This document shows positions 8,331-17,285 of a stretch of DNA of 64,000 nucleotides, one piece after another. Each line of letters begins with the position of its first letter. Within the stretch, counting starts at the first letter, position 1. This stretch comes from Microbacterium flavescens (GTDB taxonomy: Bacteria > Actinomycetota > Actinomycetes > Actinomycetales > Microbacteriaceae), in contig NZ_JAFIWA010000004.1 in the NCBI RefSeq assembly GCF_018588945.1, positions 248,001 to 312,000 on the forward strand. Direction: 5' to 3'. The notes under the pieces are model-generated. The model was not told where the DNA came from. It saw only the letters and a program-made list of their open reading frames with translations, and did not search any database. The translations under genes and the position numbers were made by a program.

Positions 8331-9342
8331 GGAGGTTCACCGCCGTTCCGATGGCGAAGGCCGACAGCACCACGATGACGACGATCCCTGCGAGCGTGCG
8401 GGTGGTGAACGTCGTGCGCATGAGCGCGAGCATCTTCACGTCGACGAGCGGACCGACGAGCAGGAACGCCACGATCGCTCCGGGCGTGAAGGTCGAGGCG
8501 AACGACAGCGCGAAGAACGAGTCGACGTTCGAGCAGATCGACACGACCATGGCGAGGGCGATCATCGCTGCGATCGACAGAGCCGGGTTCGAGCCGATCG
8601 CCAGCAGGGCCTCCCTCGGGATGAGCACCTGCACCGCCCCGGCGAGCGCCGAGCCGATGATGAGCGCCGGCATGACGGCGCGCAGCTCGACCACGAACTG
8701 CGCGATGCTGCGGCGGCCCTTTCCGCCGGGCTCGTGGACGACGAGCTCGCACGTGTCGCGGAACCGGTCAGTCAGCAGGGCATCGGGCGAAGGGTGGCGG
8801 CTGTACAGCCATCCGATCAGGTTCGCGATGAGATACCCGCCGACCAGGCGCGCGACGAGGATGCCGTCGCTGAATCCGAAGGCCTGGTGGGTCGTGATGA
8901 TGACGATCGGGTTCACGATCGGAGCCGCGATCAGGAACGTCATCGTCTCGGGCACGCTGAACCCGCGCATCAGGAGGCCGCGGGCGAACGGCACGTTGCC
9001 GCACTCGCACACCGGCACGATCATGCCGAGGAGGGAGAGCACCGCCCTGCGGGCCCACGCCCGGCGCGGCATCCATCGCTCGATCACTCCCGGCGGCACC
9101 CAGACCTGCACCGCGATCGACAGGATCACGCCCAGCATCACGAACGGCAGCGACTCGATGAGCACGCTGATCGCGAGCGTCAGGCCGTCCTGTGCGCGAG
9201 TGGGGAGGGATGCCGGGAACAGCGTCGGCGCGAGCCAGTCGACGAGGAACAGCCCGGCGACGACGGCGACGCCGATCGCGAGCGCGACCAGCGTGGGGGC
9301 AGGGCGCGTCCGCGCCGCCGGGCGGGTGTCAGTCCGCGTCAC
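8323..9342 (-). CDS. UPF0718/ArsP-like permease (PF03773 type)
   Basis: With the start at GTG 9342, overlapping the zur stop by 14 bases, this is 339 residues with about eight membrane helices. Family marks are PVCECGNVPFARGLL, the IVNPIVIITT segment and SICSNVDSFFALSF, which place cysteines in the membrane. The family is poorly characterised; proposed cargoes include metals and organoarsenicals. Tight linkage to zur upstream and a histidine-rich TIGR03943 partner downstream suggests zinc or another divalent metal. The direction of transport is unknown. Confidence 0.82.
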   Translation of the reverse strand: MTRTDTRPAARTRPAPTLVALAIGVAVVAGLFLVDWLAPTLFPASLPTRAQDGLTLAISVLIESLPFVMLGVILSIAVQVWVPPGVIERWMPRRAWARRAVLSLLGMIVPVCECGNVPFARGLLMRGFSVPETMTFLIAAPIVNPIVIITTHQAFGFSDGILVARLVGGYLIANLIGWLYSRHPSPDALLTDRFRDTCELVVHEPGGKGRRSIAQFVVELRAVMPALIIGSALAGAVQVLIPREALLAIGSNPALSIAAMIALAMVVSICSNVDSFFALSFASTFTPGAIVAFLLVGPLVDVKMLALMRTTFTTRTLAGIVVIVVLSAFAIGTAVNLLA

Positions 9343-9742
9343 GCTTCTCGTCCCGGGCCTGGGCGCAGGTGGCGCACAGCCCGAAGATGTCGACGATGTG
9401 CTCGGCGTCGCGGAAGCCGTTGCGCTCGGCCGTCCGCTTGGCCCACTGCTCGACATCCGTCGCCTCGATCTCGACGGTGAGCCCGCAGCTGCGACAGATC
9501 AGGTGGTGGTGGTGACCCGTGCTGGTGCAGGCGCGGTAGAGCGCTTCGCCCTCGGGGCTCTGCAGCGAATCCGCGTCGCCCTGGGCCGCGAGGCCGGCGA
9601 GCGCGCGGTAGACGGTGGCCAGTCCGATGCCGGTGTTCTCGCCGCGCAGGGTTGCGTGAAGCGACTGCGCGCTGACGAAACCCCGGGCGTCGGCAAGCGC
9701 TTCGCGCACGCGTTCGCGCTGCCACGTATTGCGCTGGACCAT
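9329..9742 (-). CDS. zur: Fur-family regulator, probably the zinc uptake regulator Zur
   Basis: A 137-residue Fur-type repressor. It has the winged helix with GIGLATVYRALAGL, then the metal-binding GHHHHLICRSCG and the second cysteine pair CATC, giving the structural zinc site (two CxxC). The start is taken at ATG 9742 (MVQRNTWQRE), since upstream codons fall in a palindromic repeat. Zur rather than Fur is inferred from the neighbours: znuACB directly upstream on the same strand and a Zur-box-like palindrome before znuA. TAGACT lies just upstream of the ATG. It leads an operon with the permease, TIGR03943 and TolB-like genes. Confidence 0.9.
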   Translation of the reverse strand: MVQRNTWQRERVREALADARGFVSAQSLHATLRGENTGIGLATVYRALAGLAAQGDADSLQSPEGEALYRACTSTGHHHHLICRSCGLTVEIEATDVEQWAKRTAERNGFRDAEHIVDIFGLCATCAQARDEKRDAD

Positions 9743-9817
9743 ACTCCCGAGTCTACCGGCGGCCCCTGGACGCCTGCCGGGCGGGGCGGAGCTGGGCGGC
9801 AGCGCCCAACACCCCGG

Positions 9818-9879
9818 GTTGAGTGTCCACAACTCGCCGCTGCCCGCGCCTCACCGGCGGCGCGTCCTGGACACTCAAC
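9818..9879. repeat. 62-bp palindromic element, copy B (intergenic)
   Basis: Arms 9818-9840 and 9857-9879 match at 20 of 23 positions around a 16-base C-rich loop. It shares length, arm sequence (GTTGAGTGTCCA / TGGACACTCAAC) and loop style with copy A at 8003-8064. It lies between the znuB stop and the zur start, where it could also act as a terminator or mRNA 3' stabiliser. Confidence 0.8.
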
Positions 9880-9904
9880 GGAGCTGCGGGGCCGGTGGCG
9901 CTGG

Positions 9905-10777
9905 TCATGCGGTGGCGACCCGATTGCGGGTCACCCGGCCGCGGCGGGAGCCGACACCGCGGCACACGAGGTAGATCACGAACGAGATCGTCGTGATGTA
10001 GGGGCTCACGGGCAGCGTACCCATGATCGCGAGCAGGATGCCGCCCACGGCCGAAACGAATCCGAACAGCGCCGCGAGCAGGGGCACCGAGAGCGCGCCG
10101 GTCGCGATGCGCATCGCCGCGGCCGCGGGCGTCACGAGCAGCGCCATCACCAGCAGCGCGCCGATGATGTGCACCGCGACGGCGACGATCAGCCCGAGCA
10201 GCAGCATGAACGCGAGCGACACGGCGGTCGTCGGCACCCCGCGCGCCGACGCGGACTGGGGATCGAGCGAGTCGAAGCGCAGCGGCCGCCAGATGAGCAG
10301 CAGTCCGAGCAGAGCGAACGCGCTGATCACGATGAGCCAGCCGAGCTGGCCCGACTGCACCGACACGATCTGGCCCGTGAGCAGGCTGAACCGGTTGGCG
10401 CTGCGCCCGTCGTAGAGCGACAGGAACAGGATGCCGAGGCCCAGCCCGAACGGCATGAGCACGCCGATGATCGAGTTGCGGTCACGTGCCCGCGCTCCGA
10501 GCCAGCCGATGATCGCCGCGGCGAGGAGCGAGCCGATGATCGACCCCGTGACGACGTCCCAGCCGATCAGCAGCGCCGCCGCCGCACCCGCGAACGACAG
10601 CTCGCTGATGCCGTGCACGGCGAACGCCATGTCGCGCTGCATCACGAGCACGCCGATCAGGCCGCCGACGAGACCGAGCACCGCCCCGGCCCACAGCGAG
10701 TTCGAGACGAGCATCAGGATGTCGCCGTACACCGGCAGACCCCCGAACATCGCGTCGGCGATGTCGTCCCAGTTCAT
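9905..10777 (-). CDS. znuB: Zinc/manganese ABC transporter permease (ZnuB type)
   Basis: A 290-residue ABC-3 family permease with seven to nine hydrophobic helices, including the family segments FAVHGISELSFAGAAAALLIG and the A-rich VTPAAAAMRIA near the C-terminus. The ATG overlaps the ATPase stop codon (ATGA), showing translational coupling. It should form the membrane channel of a high-affinity zinc importer with the ATPase and the binding lipoprotein upstream. Confidence 0.9.
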   Translation of the reverse strand: MNWDDIADAMFGGLPVYGDILMLVSNSLWAGAVLGLVGGLIGVLVMQRDMAFAVHGISELSFAGAAAALLIGWDVVTGSIIGSLLAAAIIGWLGARARDRNSIIGVLMPFGLGLGILFLSLYDGRSANRFSLLTGQIVSVQSGQLGWLIVISAFALLGLLLIWRPLRFDSLDPQSASARGVPTTAVSLAFMLLLGLIVAVAVHIIGALLVMALLVTPAAAAMRIATGALSVPLLAALFGFVSAVGGILLAIMGTLPVSPYITTISFVIYLVCRGVGSRRGRVTRNRVATA

Positions 10778-11595
10778 GCGTGGTCCTCGTCGTGGGCGTG
10801 ATGGTGGTGGGATGCCTCGGCATCGGGCGCCCCGACCACGACGAGCCGATCGCCCGCACGCAGCACGAACACCGGCGCTCCGTAGAGGTCGGTGAGGACG
10901 CGGGAGTTCAGCACCTCGTCGGGCGTGCCCAGCGTGAACCGGCCGTTGGCGAGGTACAGGATGCGGTCGACCTTGCCGAGGACGGGGTTGATGTCGTGCG
11001 TGACGAGCAGGACCGCGGCATCCTTCTCCCGGCGGTGCCGGTCGATCAGGCCGATGACGGCCTGCTGGTTGGCGAGGTCGAGACTCGTCAGTGGCTCGTC
11101 GCACAGCAGCAGACCCGGCTCGTCGGCGAGCGCCTGGCCCGCGCGGAGCCGCTGCTGCTCTCCGCCCGAGAGCTCGCCCACGGGGCGGTCCGCGAACTCG
11201 CGCGCGCCGACCGCGTCGATCAGCGCATCGACCCGCGCGGCATCGCCCCGGCGCGGGATCGGCAGGCCGAACCGGTGGCCCGAGACCCCGAGGGTGACGA
11301 GGTCGCGGCCGCGCAGCGCGGTGTCGGGCGGCAGCGGCCGGCTCTGCGGCAGGTAGCCGACGCGGCGGCTGCCCCGCGAGCGGACTGGTTCGCCGAGCAC
11401 CGAGATCGTGCCGGCGGAGAGCGGCTCCAGCCCCAGGATCGCCCGCAGCAACGTCGTCTTGCCCGAGCCGCTCGGCCCGAGTACGGCGATCAGCTCGCCG
11501 GGCCGGACGGTGAGATCGAGTCCGGCCCACAGTTCGCGGTCATCGCGGCGGAGCGCGGCGCCGCGGATCTCGAGGGCGGGAGCCGGATCGCTCAC
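10774..11595 (-). CDS. znuC: Zinc ABC transporter ATPase (ZnuC type)
   Basis: With the start at GTG 11595, overlapping the znuA stop (GTGA), the protein has 273 residues. Walker A is GPSGSGKTT, the signature is LSGGEQQR, Walker B is LLLCDEP and the switch histidine is in VTHD. The C-terminus ends in a histidine/aspartate-rich tail (HHHHAHDEDHA) that is not needed for ATPase activity and may bind zinc as a sensor or buffer. It is the middle gene of znuA-znuC-znuB. Confidence 0.92.
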   Translation of the reverse strand: MSDPAPALEIRGAALRRDDRELWAGLDLTVRPGELIAVLGPSGSGKTTLLRAILGLEPLSAGTISVLGEPVRSRGSRRVGYLPQSRPLPPDTALRGRDLVTLGVSGHRFGLPIPRRGDAARVDALIDAVGAREFADRPVGELSGGEQQRLRAGQALADEPGLLLCDEPLTSLDLANQQAVIGLIDRHRREKDAAVLLVTHDINPVLGKVDRILYLANGRFTLGTPDEVLNSRVLTDLYGAPVFVLRAGDRLVVVGAPDAEASHHHHAHDEDHA

Positions 11596-12587
11596 GACTC
11601 CAGAGCGCCGCTCAGCGCCTCGATGTTGGCCTGCATCCACGAGATGTAAGTCTGGCCCTCGGGGAGCGTTTCTGAAAACGCGATGCTCGGGATGCCGCGG
11701 CCGTCGGCCTCCCCGACGATCTGCGCCGTCTCCGCACCGGCCGTCTGCGTGTTCGTGACGACGACGCTCACGTGCCCGTCTTCGAAGAGCCGGATGGATT
11801 CGAGGAGAGTCGCGGGCGCGACATCCTGCCCCTCCTCGACCGCCTCCGTGAAGGCCTCGGGGGTGACGTTCTCGAGCCCGGCCGCGGCGATCAGGTACGC
11901 CGGCACCGGCTCGGTGACGAACGCCTCGGCTCCGGCGTGCGCGGCGTCGATCTCGGCGAGTGAGGCCTCGAGCGCATCGATCTCGGCGTTGAACGCCTCG
12001 GCGTTCGCTGCGTACGTGTCGCTGTTGTCGGGATCGAGCTCGGCGAGTTCATTCGCGATCCCCTCAGCCAGGTGAGCGACCGTGTGCGGGTCGTACCAGA
12101 CGTGCTCGTTGAAGCCCTCGACGTGATCGTGACCTTCGTGATCATGGTCCTCGTGATCAGCGTGGTCTTCCGCCTCGCCCTCGGCTTCCTCGTCGTGGCC
12201 CGCGTTCTCGGGCCAGTCGTGCGAGTACTCGACCGCCGTGACCACCGGTGCTTCGACGCCGCTCGACTCGATCAGCGCGTCGATGAACGCGTCGTAGCCT
12301 CCGCCGTTCTCGATGATGAGGTCGGCATTCGCGACCGTGAGCTGGTCGCGCGCGCTCGGCTCGAACGAATGCGGATCCTGCGACTCGTTCGTCACGATCG
12401 ACGTCACCTGCACGAGGTCGCCGCCGATCTGCTCGGCGATCTGTCCATAGACGTTCGTCGACGCCACGACCGAAACTGCGCCCTCATCGCTCTGCCCCGC
12501 GGCCGTGCCGCTCGCGCAGCCGGCAAGGGAGAGAGCGGATGCGGCGGCCACGCCGAGCACGATCAGGGAACGCCGAGGGGATGTCAT
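11592..12587 (-). CDS. znuA: Zinc-binding lipoprotein of ABC importer (ZnuA type)
   Basis: A 331-residue cluster A-I solute-binding lipoprotein. The lipobox LAGC puts the lipidated cysteine at residue 24. Zinc ligands expected for the family are visible as the histidine in DPHSFEPS and the one in EHVWYDPHTV. Between them is a long acidic, histidine-rich loop (around HADHEDHDHEGHDH) typical of zinc rather than manganese binders. It is first in its operon and has a Zur-box-like palindrome in its promoter region. Confidence 0.94.
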   Translation of the reverse strand: MTSPRRSLIVLGVAAASALSLAGCASGTAAGQSDEGAVSVVASTNVYGQIAEQIGGDLVQVTSIVTNESQDPHSFEPSARDQLTVANADLIIENGGGYDAFIDALIESSGVEAPVVTAVEYSHDWPENAGHDEEAEGEAEDHADHEDHDHEGHDHVEGFNEHVWYDPHTVAHLAEGIANELAELDPDNSDTYAANAEAFNAEIDALEASLAEIDAAHAGAEAFVTEPVPAYLIAAAGLENVTPEAFTEAVEEGQDVAPATLLESIRLFEDGHVSVVVTNTQTAGAETAQIVGEADGRGIPSIAFSETLPEGQTYISWMQANIEALSGALES

Positions 12588-12605
12588 ACTCCCACCATAA
12601 CGCTA

Positions 12606-12622
12606 TTGATAATCGTTCTCAA
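12606..12622. promoter_or_regulatory. Zur-box-like palindrome
   Basis: TTGATAATCGTTCTCAA is a near-perfect palindrome (TTGA...TCAA with an AT-rich centre) that resembles the actinobacterial Zur/Fur-type box. It overlaps possible -35/-10 elements for znuA on the minus strand: TTGAGA, a 17-base spacer, then TATGGT close to the ATG. It also lies 58 bases upstream of the divergent arginase-fold gene, so both could respond to zinc. Confidence 0.75.
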
Positions 12623-12679
12623 ACGGGTTGGTCACACTTGGCGAGCCTGGTGTCCGCCCCCGGAGGCAGGATCATCGAC

Positions 12680-13642
12680 ATGATCTCACTCATCTCCGCG
12701 CCGTCGAATCTCGGACTTCGCCCGCCCGCAGCGGGCACGGTGCCCGGTGCGGGGAAGGCGCCGGAGGCCCTCCGCGAGGCGGGGCTGTTCTCCCGGTTCG
12801 CAGAGCTGGGCGCGGGTGAAGCGGGAGTGATCCTGCCCGGCCGCTACCGCGACGACCCCGACCCGGCCCATCATCGTGTGCGCAACCACGACGCCCTGAT
12901 CGACCACTCGCGGCGCCTCGCCGCCAGGATCGGCAGCGTGCTCGACCGCGGAGACGCGCCGCTGGTGATCGGCGGGGATTGCAGCATCCTCGTCGGCGCC
13001 GGCCTCGCCCTGCGCAGACGCGGACGCCACGGCCTGGTGCACATCGACGGTCACACCGACTTCCGCCACCCGGGCAACAGCGACGCGTGTGCGAGCGTCG
13101 CCGGCGAGGACCTCGCGGCCGCCGTCGGAATGCACTGGCCCGCCATCTCCGACCTGGACGGCCACGCCCCGTACTTCGACCCCCATGACACCGTGCACCT
13201 CGGATGCCGCGACGACGACGAGGAGTACGACGAGGTGCGCGGTCTGCTGGCCGAGGTCATCCCCGCGCGGCAGGTCACGTCAGACGTGCCGGGCTTCGTG
13301 GAGCTTGTGAGGGGAGTCGTCGACCAGGAGAGCCTCGCGGGGTACTGGCTGCACATCGACGTCGACGTCCTCGATTCGCAGTTCATGCCCGCCGTCGACA
13401 GCCCCTCCGAGGGCGGACTGACGCCCACCGAACTCGCCGACCTGCTCGCGGAGCTCGCCCCGCGCGCCCTCGGCGCCCAGGTGACGGTCTTCGATCCCGA
13501 TCTCGACCCGACCGGCGACTACGCCCGGCTGCTCACCGAGATCCTGGTCTCGGGCCTCGGTCGGCTCGGGCAGGGGATGGCGCCTCCCATCAGTCCAGGA
13601 GGAGCGCCGGCTCCTCGAGGATCGACGCCACATCCGCGATGA
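12680..13642 (+). CDS. Arginase/agmatinase-fold (ureohydrolase) enzyme with altered metal ligand
   Basis: A 320-residue ureohydrolase. The metal motifs are GGDCS at about residue 100, IDGHTDF near 122 and HIDVDVLD near 228. Classical arginases have GGDHS in the first motif, so one manganese-ligand histidine is cysteine here. The start is ATG 12680 with GGAGG upstream; codons before it cross the Zur box. The C-terminal tail (about [14 protein letters not shown]) runs 53 bases into the convergent E2 gene and is probably not functional. Substrate could be arginine, a formimino compound or another guanidine; unresolved. Confidence 0.82.
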   Translation: MISLISAPSNLGLRPPAAGTVPGAGKAPEALREAGLFSRFAELGAGEAGVILPGRYRDDPDPAHHRVRNHDALIDHSRRLAARIGSVLDRGDAPLVIGGDCSILVGAGLALRRRGRHGLVHIDGHTDFRHPGNSDACASVAGEDLAAAVGMHWPAISDLDGHAPYFDPHDTVHLGCRDDDEEYDEVRGLLAEVIPARQVTSDVPGFVELVRGVVDQESLAGYWLHIDVDVLDSQFMPAVDSPSEGGLTPTELADLLAELAPRALGAQVTVFDPDLDPTGDYARLLTEILVSGLGRLGQGMAPPISPGGAPAPRGSTPHPR

Positions 13643-14954
13643 ACCGCGACATCCCGTCACCGTCGATCACCCGGTGATCGAAGGAGCCGGCCACGGTGGT
13701 CACGAAGCGCGGGCGCACCTCGCCGTCGACGACCCACGGCTTCTGACGGATCGTGCCGAGCGCCACGATGCCCGACTCGCCGGGGTTGATGATCGGGGTG
13801 CCCGCGTCCATGCCGAAGACGCCGATGTTCGTGATCGTGATGGTGCCGTGCTGCTGATCGGCCGGCGACGTCTTGCCCTCGCGGGCGGTCAGCGTGAGCT
13901 TCTCGAGGGCGCGCGCCAGGTCGCGCAACGAGAGGTCCTGCGCGTCTTTGATGTTCGGCACGAGCAGGCCGCGGGGTGTCGCCGCGGCGATGCCGAGGTT
14001 GACGTACCGGCGCACGCGGATCTCGGCGCCGTTGTCGCCGTCGACCCACGCGGCGTTGACCATCGGGGTGCGGCGCGCGGCCCAGATCACCGCACGGGCC
14101 ATGATCAGCAGCGGTGAGACGCGGATGTCGGCGAAATCGGGCGAGGCCTTGAGCCGCTTGACCAGTTCCATCGTGCGCGTGGCGTCGACGTCGGTCCACA
14201 CCGAGACGTGCGGGGCCGAGTAAGCGGACTGCACCATGGCGGACGAGGTGGCCTTGCGCACGCCCTTCACCGCGATCGTCTCCTCGCGGCCCGCGGCATC
14301 GGGAGCCGGCGTGGCCGGCGCGACGGCGGCCGGGCGCGACGCGGCGACCGGGATCGTCTCCTCGCGCACGTCGCCCCAGGCGGGCGTCTCGATGTTGCGG
14401 AAGACGCTGGCCTGCGACGCGTGCTTGACGACGTCGTCGCGCGTCACCTCACCCGCGGGGCCGGTCGGCGTGACGGCAGCGAGGTCGACGCCGAGGTCGC
14501 GCGCGAGCTTGCGGATCGGCGGCTTGGCGACGACGCCGACGGATGCCTCGACCCGCTCCTGCGCGGTCGCGGAGGGCTTCCGCCGCCGGGACTGCACCGG
14601 ACCCCCCGTCCCGTAGCCGACCAGCACCGCCCCGTCGCCCTCGGCCGTGGGGGCGGCATCAGCGGGTGCGCCGTGCTCGGTCTGTCCGACGGTCGCCGGG
14701 CCCGAGGCATCCGCTCCTGCTGCGATCGTGATGATCGGGGCGCCGACGTTCACCGTCTCGCCCTCACCCACGAGCAGGTCGCCCACCGTGCCGGCGAACG
14801 GCGACGGCAGCTCGACGAGCGACTTGGCCGTCTCGATCTCGACGAGGACGTCGTTGACCGCGACGATGTCACCGGGGGCGACGTGCCACGACACGATCTC
14901 GGCCTCGGTGAGACCCTCGCCGACATCGGGGAGGACGAACGTCTGGGTGCTCAT
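13590..14954 (-). CDS. bkdC: Dihydrolipoamide acyltransferase E2 of branched-chain 2-oxoacid dehydrogenase
   Basis: A 454-residue E2. The N-terminal lipoyl domain carries the modified lysine at residue 44 (EIETAKSL). A peripheral-subunit-binding domain is at about 144-178 ([12 protein letters not shown]). The C-terminal catalytic domain ends with [11 protein letters not shown], giving the active-site histidine near residue 427. One lipoyl domain and the E1alpha/E1beta partners upstream favour a branched-chain (BCKDH) rather than pyruvate complex. No E3 gene is in the window. It is the last gene of the operon, after a 184-base gap holding a long palindrome. Confidence 0.88.
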   Translation of the reverse strand: MSTQTFVLPDVGEGLTEAEIVSWHVAPGDIVAVNDVLVEIETAKSLVELPSPFAGTVGDLLVGEGETVNVGAPIITIAAGADASGPATVGQTEHGAPADAAPTAEGDGAVLVGYGTGGPVQSRRRKPSATAQERVEASVGVVAKPPIRKLARDLGVDLAAVTPTGPAGEVTRDDVVKHASQASVFRNIETPAWGDVREETIPVAASRPAAVAPATPAPDAAGREETIAVKGVRKATSSAMVQSAYSAPHVSVWTDVDATRTMELVKRLKASPDFADIRVSPLLIMARAVIWAARRTPMVNAAWVDGDNGAEIRVRRYVNLGIAAATPRGLLVPNIKDAQDLSLRDLARALEKLTLTAREGKTSPADQQHGTITITNIGVFGMDAGTPIINPGESGIVALGTIRQKPWVVDGEVRPRFVTTVAGSFDHRVIDGDGMSRFIADVASILEEPALLLD

Positions 14955-14995
14955 GGGTGGTCCTTTCGCAGCATCCCGTCACCGCGCCCCCACTG

Positions 14996-15070
14996 CCCGC
15001 GAGACTTCAACGGTGCACCGAGACTGCGGCTACCGCGCGCGTTCTCGGTGCACGGATGCAGTCTCGCGGG
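14996..15070. repeat. 75-bp imperfect palindrome between E1beta and E2 genes
   Basis: Arms 14996-15025 and 15041-15070 are complementary at 25 of 30 positions (CCCGCGAGACT...GGTGCACCGAGA). The design resembles the 62-bp elements at 8003 and 9818, but the sequence is different. Lying inside an operon just before the E2 start, it would form a strong mRNA hairpin. Next to it, 15066-15138 is a G-rich stretch with no visible gene. Confidence 0.75.
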
Positions 15071-15138
15071 GATGGGCAGGATGGGGGGCACGGTGGGGCG
15101 CAGGGTGGGGCGCGGGGTGAGGGGCACGGGGGGCTCGG

Positions 15139-16122
15139 TCAGTAGGCGAGGGCGCGGTCGACGGCCTCGAGGATGCGGTCGGCGTCGGGCAGGTACGTGC
15201 CCTCGAGCTTGGCGGGTGGGAACGGGACGTCGAAGCCCGACACCCGCAGCACCGGAGCCTCGAGCGCGTAGAACGCACGCTCCATGACGGTCGCGGCGAC
15301 CTCGCCGCCGACGCTCGCGAAGCCGGGCGCCTCCTGCGCGTAGACCATGCGGCCGGTGCGGCGGACGGAGTCGAGGATCGGCCCGTAGTCGATGGGCGAC
15401 AGTGAGCGCACGTCGATCACCTCGCAGCTCGTGCCCTCGCTCTCGGCGAGCGCAGCCGCCTGCAGCAGCGTCGTCACCATCGCGCCGTGACCGACGAGGG
15501 TGACGTCGGTGCCGCGGCGGACGACGCGGCTCGCATGCAGCGGGATCGCGCGCGCCGCCGTGTCGACCTCGCCCTTCTGCCAGTACTTGGCCTTCGGCTC
15601 GAGGAAGATGACGGGGTCGGGCGAGGCGATCGCGTCCTGGATCATCCAGTACGCGTCGTTGGCGGTCGACGGGCTCACCACGCGCAGGCCGGGAGTGTGC
15701 GCGAAGTAGGCCTCCGGGCTCTCCTGGTGGTGCTCCACCGCGCCGATGTGTCCGCCGTAGGGGATGCGGATGACGACGGGCATCTGCAGCGCGCCCTCGT
15801 GGCGGTTGGTGAACTTCGCCAGCTGCGTCGTGATCTGGTCGAAGGCGGGGAACACGAAGCCGTCGAACTGGATCTCGCACACCGGCCGGAACCCGGCCAT
15901 CGCCAGACCGATCGCGGTGCCGACGATGCCCGACTCGGCCAGCGGCGTGTCGAGCACGCGGCGGTCGCCGAACTCGGCCTGGAGGCCCTCGGTGACGCGG
16001 AAGACGCCGCCGAGCTTGCCGATGTCCTCGCCCATGAGCAGCACGCGGTCGCTGCCGGCGAGCGCCGCCCGAAGGCCGGCGTTGAGTGCGCGGCTGATCG
16101 GCATGGTGGTCACGTCGCTCAC
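15139..16122 (-). CDS. bkdB: 2-oxoacid dehydrogenase E1 component, beta subunit
   Basis: A 327-residue transketolase-like subunit with GEDIGKLGGVFRVTEGL, the DTPLAES motif, IRIPYGGHIGAVEHHQ and VYAQEAPGFASVG, all typical of E1beta. The start is GTG 16122, overlapping the E1alpha stop (GTGA); longer ORFs upstream lie inside E1alpha. It should form an alpha2beta2 tetramer with the upstream product and decarboxylate branched-chain 2-oxoacids with thiamine diphosphate. Confidence 0.9.
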   Translation of the reverse strand: MSDVTTMPISRALNAGLRAALAGSDRVLLMGEDIGKLGGVFRVTEGLQAEFGDRRVLDTPLAESGIVGTAIGLAMAGFRPVCEIQFDGFVFPAFDQITTQLAKFTNRHEGALQMPVVIRIPYGGHIGAVEHHQESPEAYFAHTPGLRVVSPSTANDAYWMIQDAIASPDPVIFLEPKAKYWQKGEVDTAARAIPLHASRVVRRGTDVTLVGHGAMVTTLLQAAALAESEGTSCEVIDVRSLSPIDYGPILDSVRRTGRMVYAQEAPGFASVGGEVAATVMERAFYALEAPVLRVSGFDVPFPPAKLEGTYLPDADRILEAVDRALAY

Positions 16123-17285
16123 GATGCGCCCTCCTCGAAGGATGCCTCGTACCCGGCGAGCCACTCCCGCTGGGCCTCGACGAGCGGGTGCGGCTCGGAG
16201 TAGACGTGGTCGAACATCAGCGCCGTGTCGATCCCGCCCAGCGCGTTGGTGCGGGTGCGGACGTCGTCGGCCACCGCCTCGGCCTCGGCCTCGACGTCGG
16301 CGAAGAACGCGTCGGACGCGCCCCGGCCACGGAGATACGCCGCCATGCGGGCGATCGGATCGCGCCGACGCCACGACTCCTCCTCGTCCGACGAGCGGTA
16401 CTTGGTCGGATCGTCGCTCGTGGTGTGCGCGCCCATGCGATAGGTCATCGCCTCGATCGCGCGGGGGCCCTCGCCCGACCGCGCCTCGTCGAGTGCGACG
16501 CGGGTCACGGCCCAGCTCGCGAGCACGTCATTGCCGTCGATGGGGATGCTCGGCATCCCATATCCCTCGCCGCGCTTGAACAGCGGCGCCCGCGACTGCG
16601 TCGCCACGGGCACGGAGATCGCCCACTGATTGTTCTGGAGGAAGAAGACCTCGGGCGTGCGGTAGCTGGCGGCGAACACCATCGCCTCGTGCACGTCGCC
16701 CTGGCTCGAGGCGCCGTCGCCGTAGTAGACGATGACGGCTTCGTCGCGCTCGAGGTCGCCGGTGCCGCAGCGTCCGTCGAAGACGAGCCCCATGCCGAAG
16801 CCGGTCGCGTGAAGGGTCTGCGCGCCGAGCACCAGCGTGTAGATGTGCGTGTTGCCGTTCTTGGGGTCTGTCGGATCCCAGCCGCCGTGTGTCAGGCCGC
16901 GCATGAGCCGGATGATGTCGAGCGGGTCGACGCCGCGGATGCGCGTGACCACGTGCTCGCGGTACGAGGGGAACAGGTGGTCCTGCGTGCGCGCAGCGCG
17001 CGCCGAGCCGACCTGCGCCGCCTCCTGGCCGAAGCTCGGCGGCCACAGGGCGAGCTGCCCTTGCCGCTGGAGATTCGTCGCCTGCACATCGAAGGCGCGG
17101 ATGACCGCCATGTCGCGATAGAAGCCCTCGAGGTCGGCGTCGGCCAGGCCGTCGACGAGCGCGCGGTAGGGCTCGGTGGCGGGAGAGGGGGCGAACGTGC
17201 CGTCGGCATCGAGGAAGCGGACCGTGGCGGGATCGTCGGCGAACGCCGCGGAGGCGACCCCGATCGAACCGTCGAGCGACGTCAC
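16119..17285 (-). CDS. bkdA: 2-oxoacid dehydrogenase E1 component, alpha subunit
   Basis: A 388-residue thiamine-diphosphate enzyme subunit. The TPP motif begins with [13 protein letters not shown] near residue 188 and closes with LQNN about 30 residues later. PSYREHVV and [17 protein letters not shown] are standard E1alpha blocks, the latter in the phosphorylation-loop region. The ATG overlaps the stop of the upstream aminotransferase (ATGA). The gene order aminotransferase-E1alpha-E1beta-E2 couples transamination to oxidative decarboxylation. Confidence 0.92.
   Translation of the reverse strand: MTSLDGSIGVASAAFADDPATVRFLDADGTFAPSPATEPYRALVDGLADADLEGFYRDMAVIRAFDVQATNLQRQGQLALWPPSFGQEAAQVGSARAARTQDHLFPSYREHVVTRIRGVDPLDIIRLMRGLTHGGWDPTDPKNGNTHIYTLVLGAQTLHATGFGMGLVFDGRCGTGDLERDEAVIVYYGDGASSQGDVHEAMVFAASYRTPEVFFLQNNQWAISVPVATQSRAPLFKRGEGYGMPSIPIDGNDVLASWAVTRVALDEARSGEGPRAIEAMTYRMGAHTTSDDPTKYRSSDEEESWRRRDPIARMAAYLRGRGASDAFFADVEAEAEAVADDVRTRTNALGGIDTALMFDHVYSEPHPLVEAQREWLAGYEASFEEGAS

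Noticed and set aside
8351..10801. 816-codon plus-strand frame across the zinc region
   Set aside because: It runs antisense to four well-supported genes and has low-complexity His/Arg/Asp composition.
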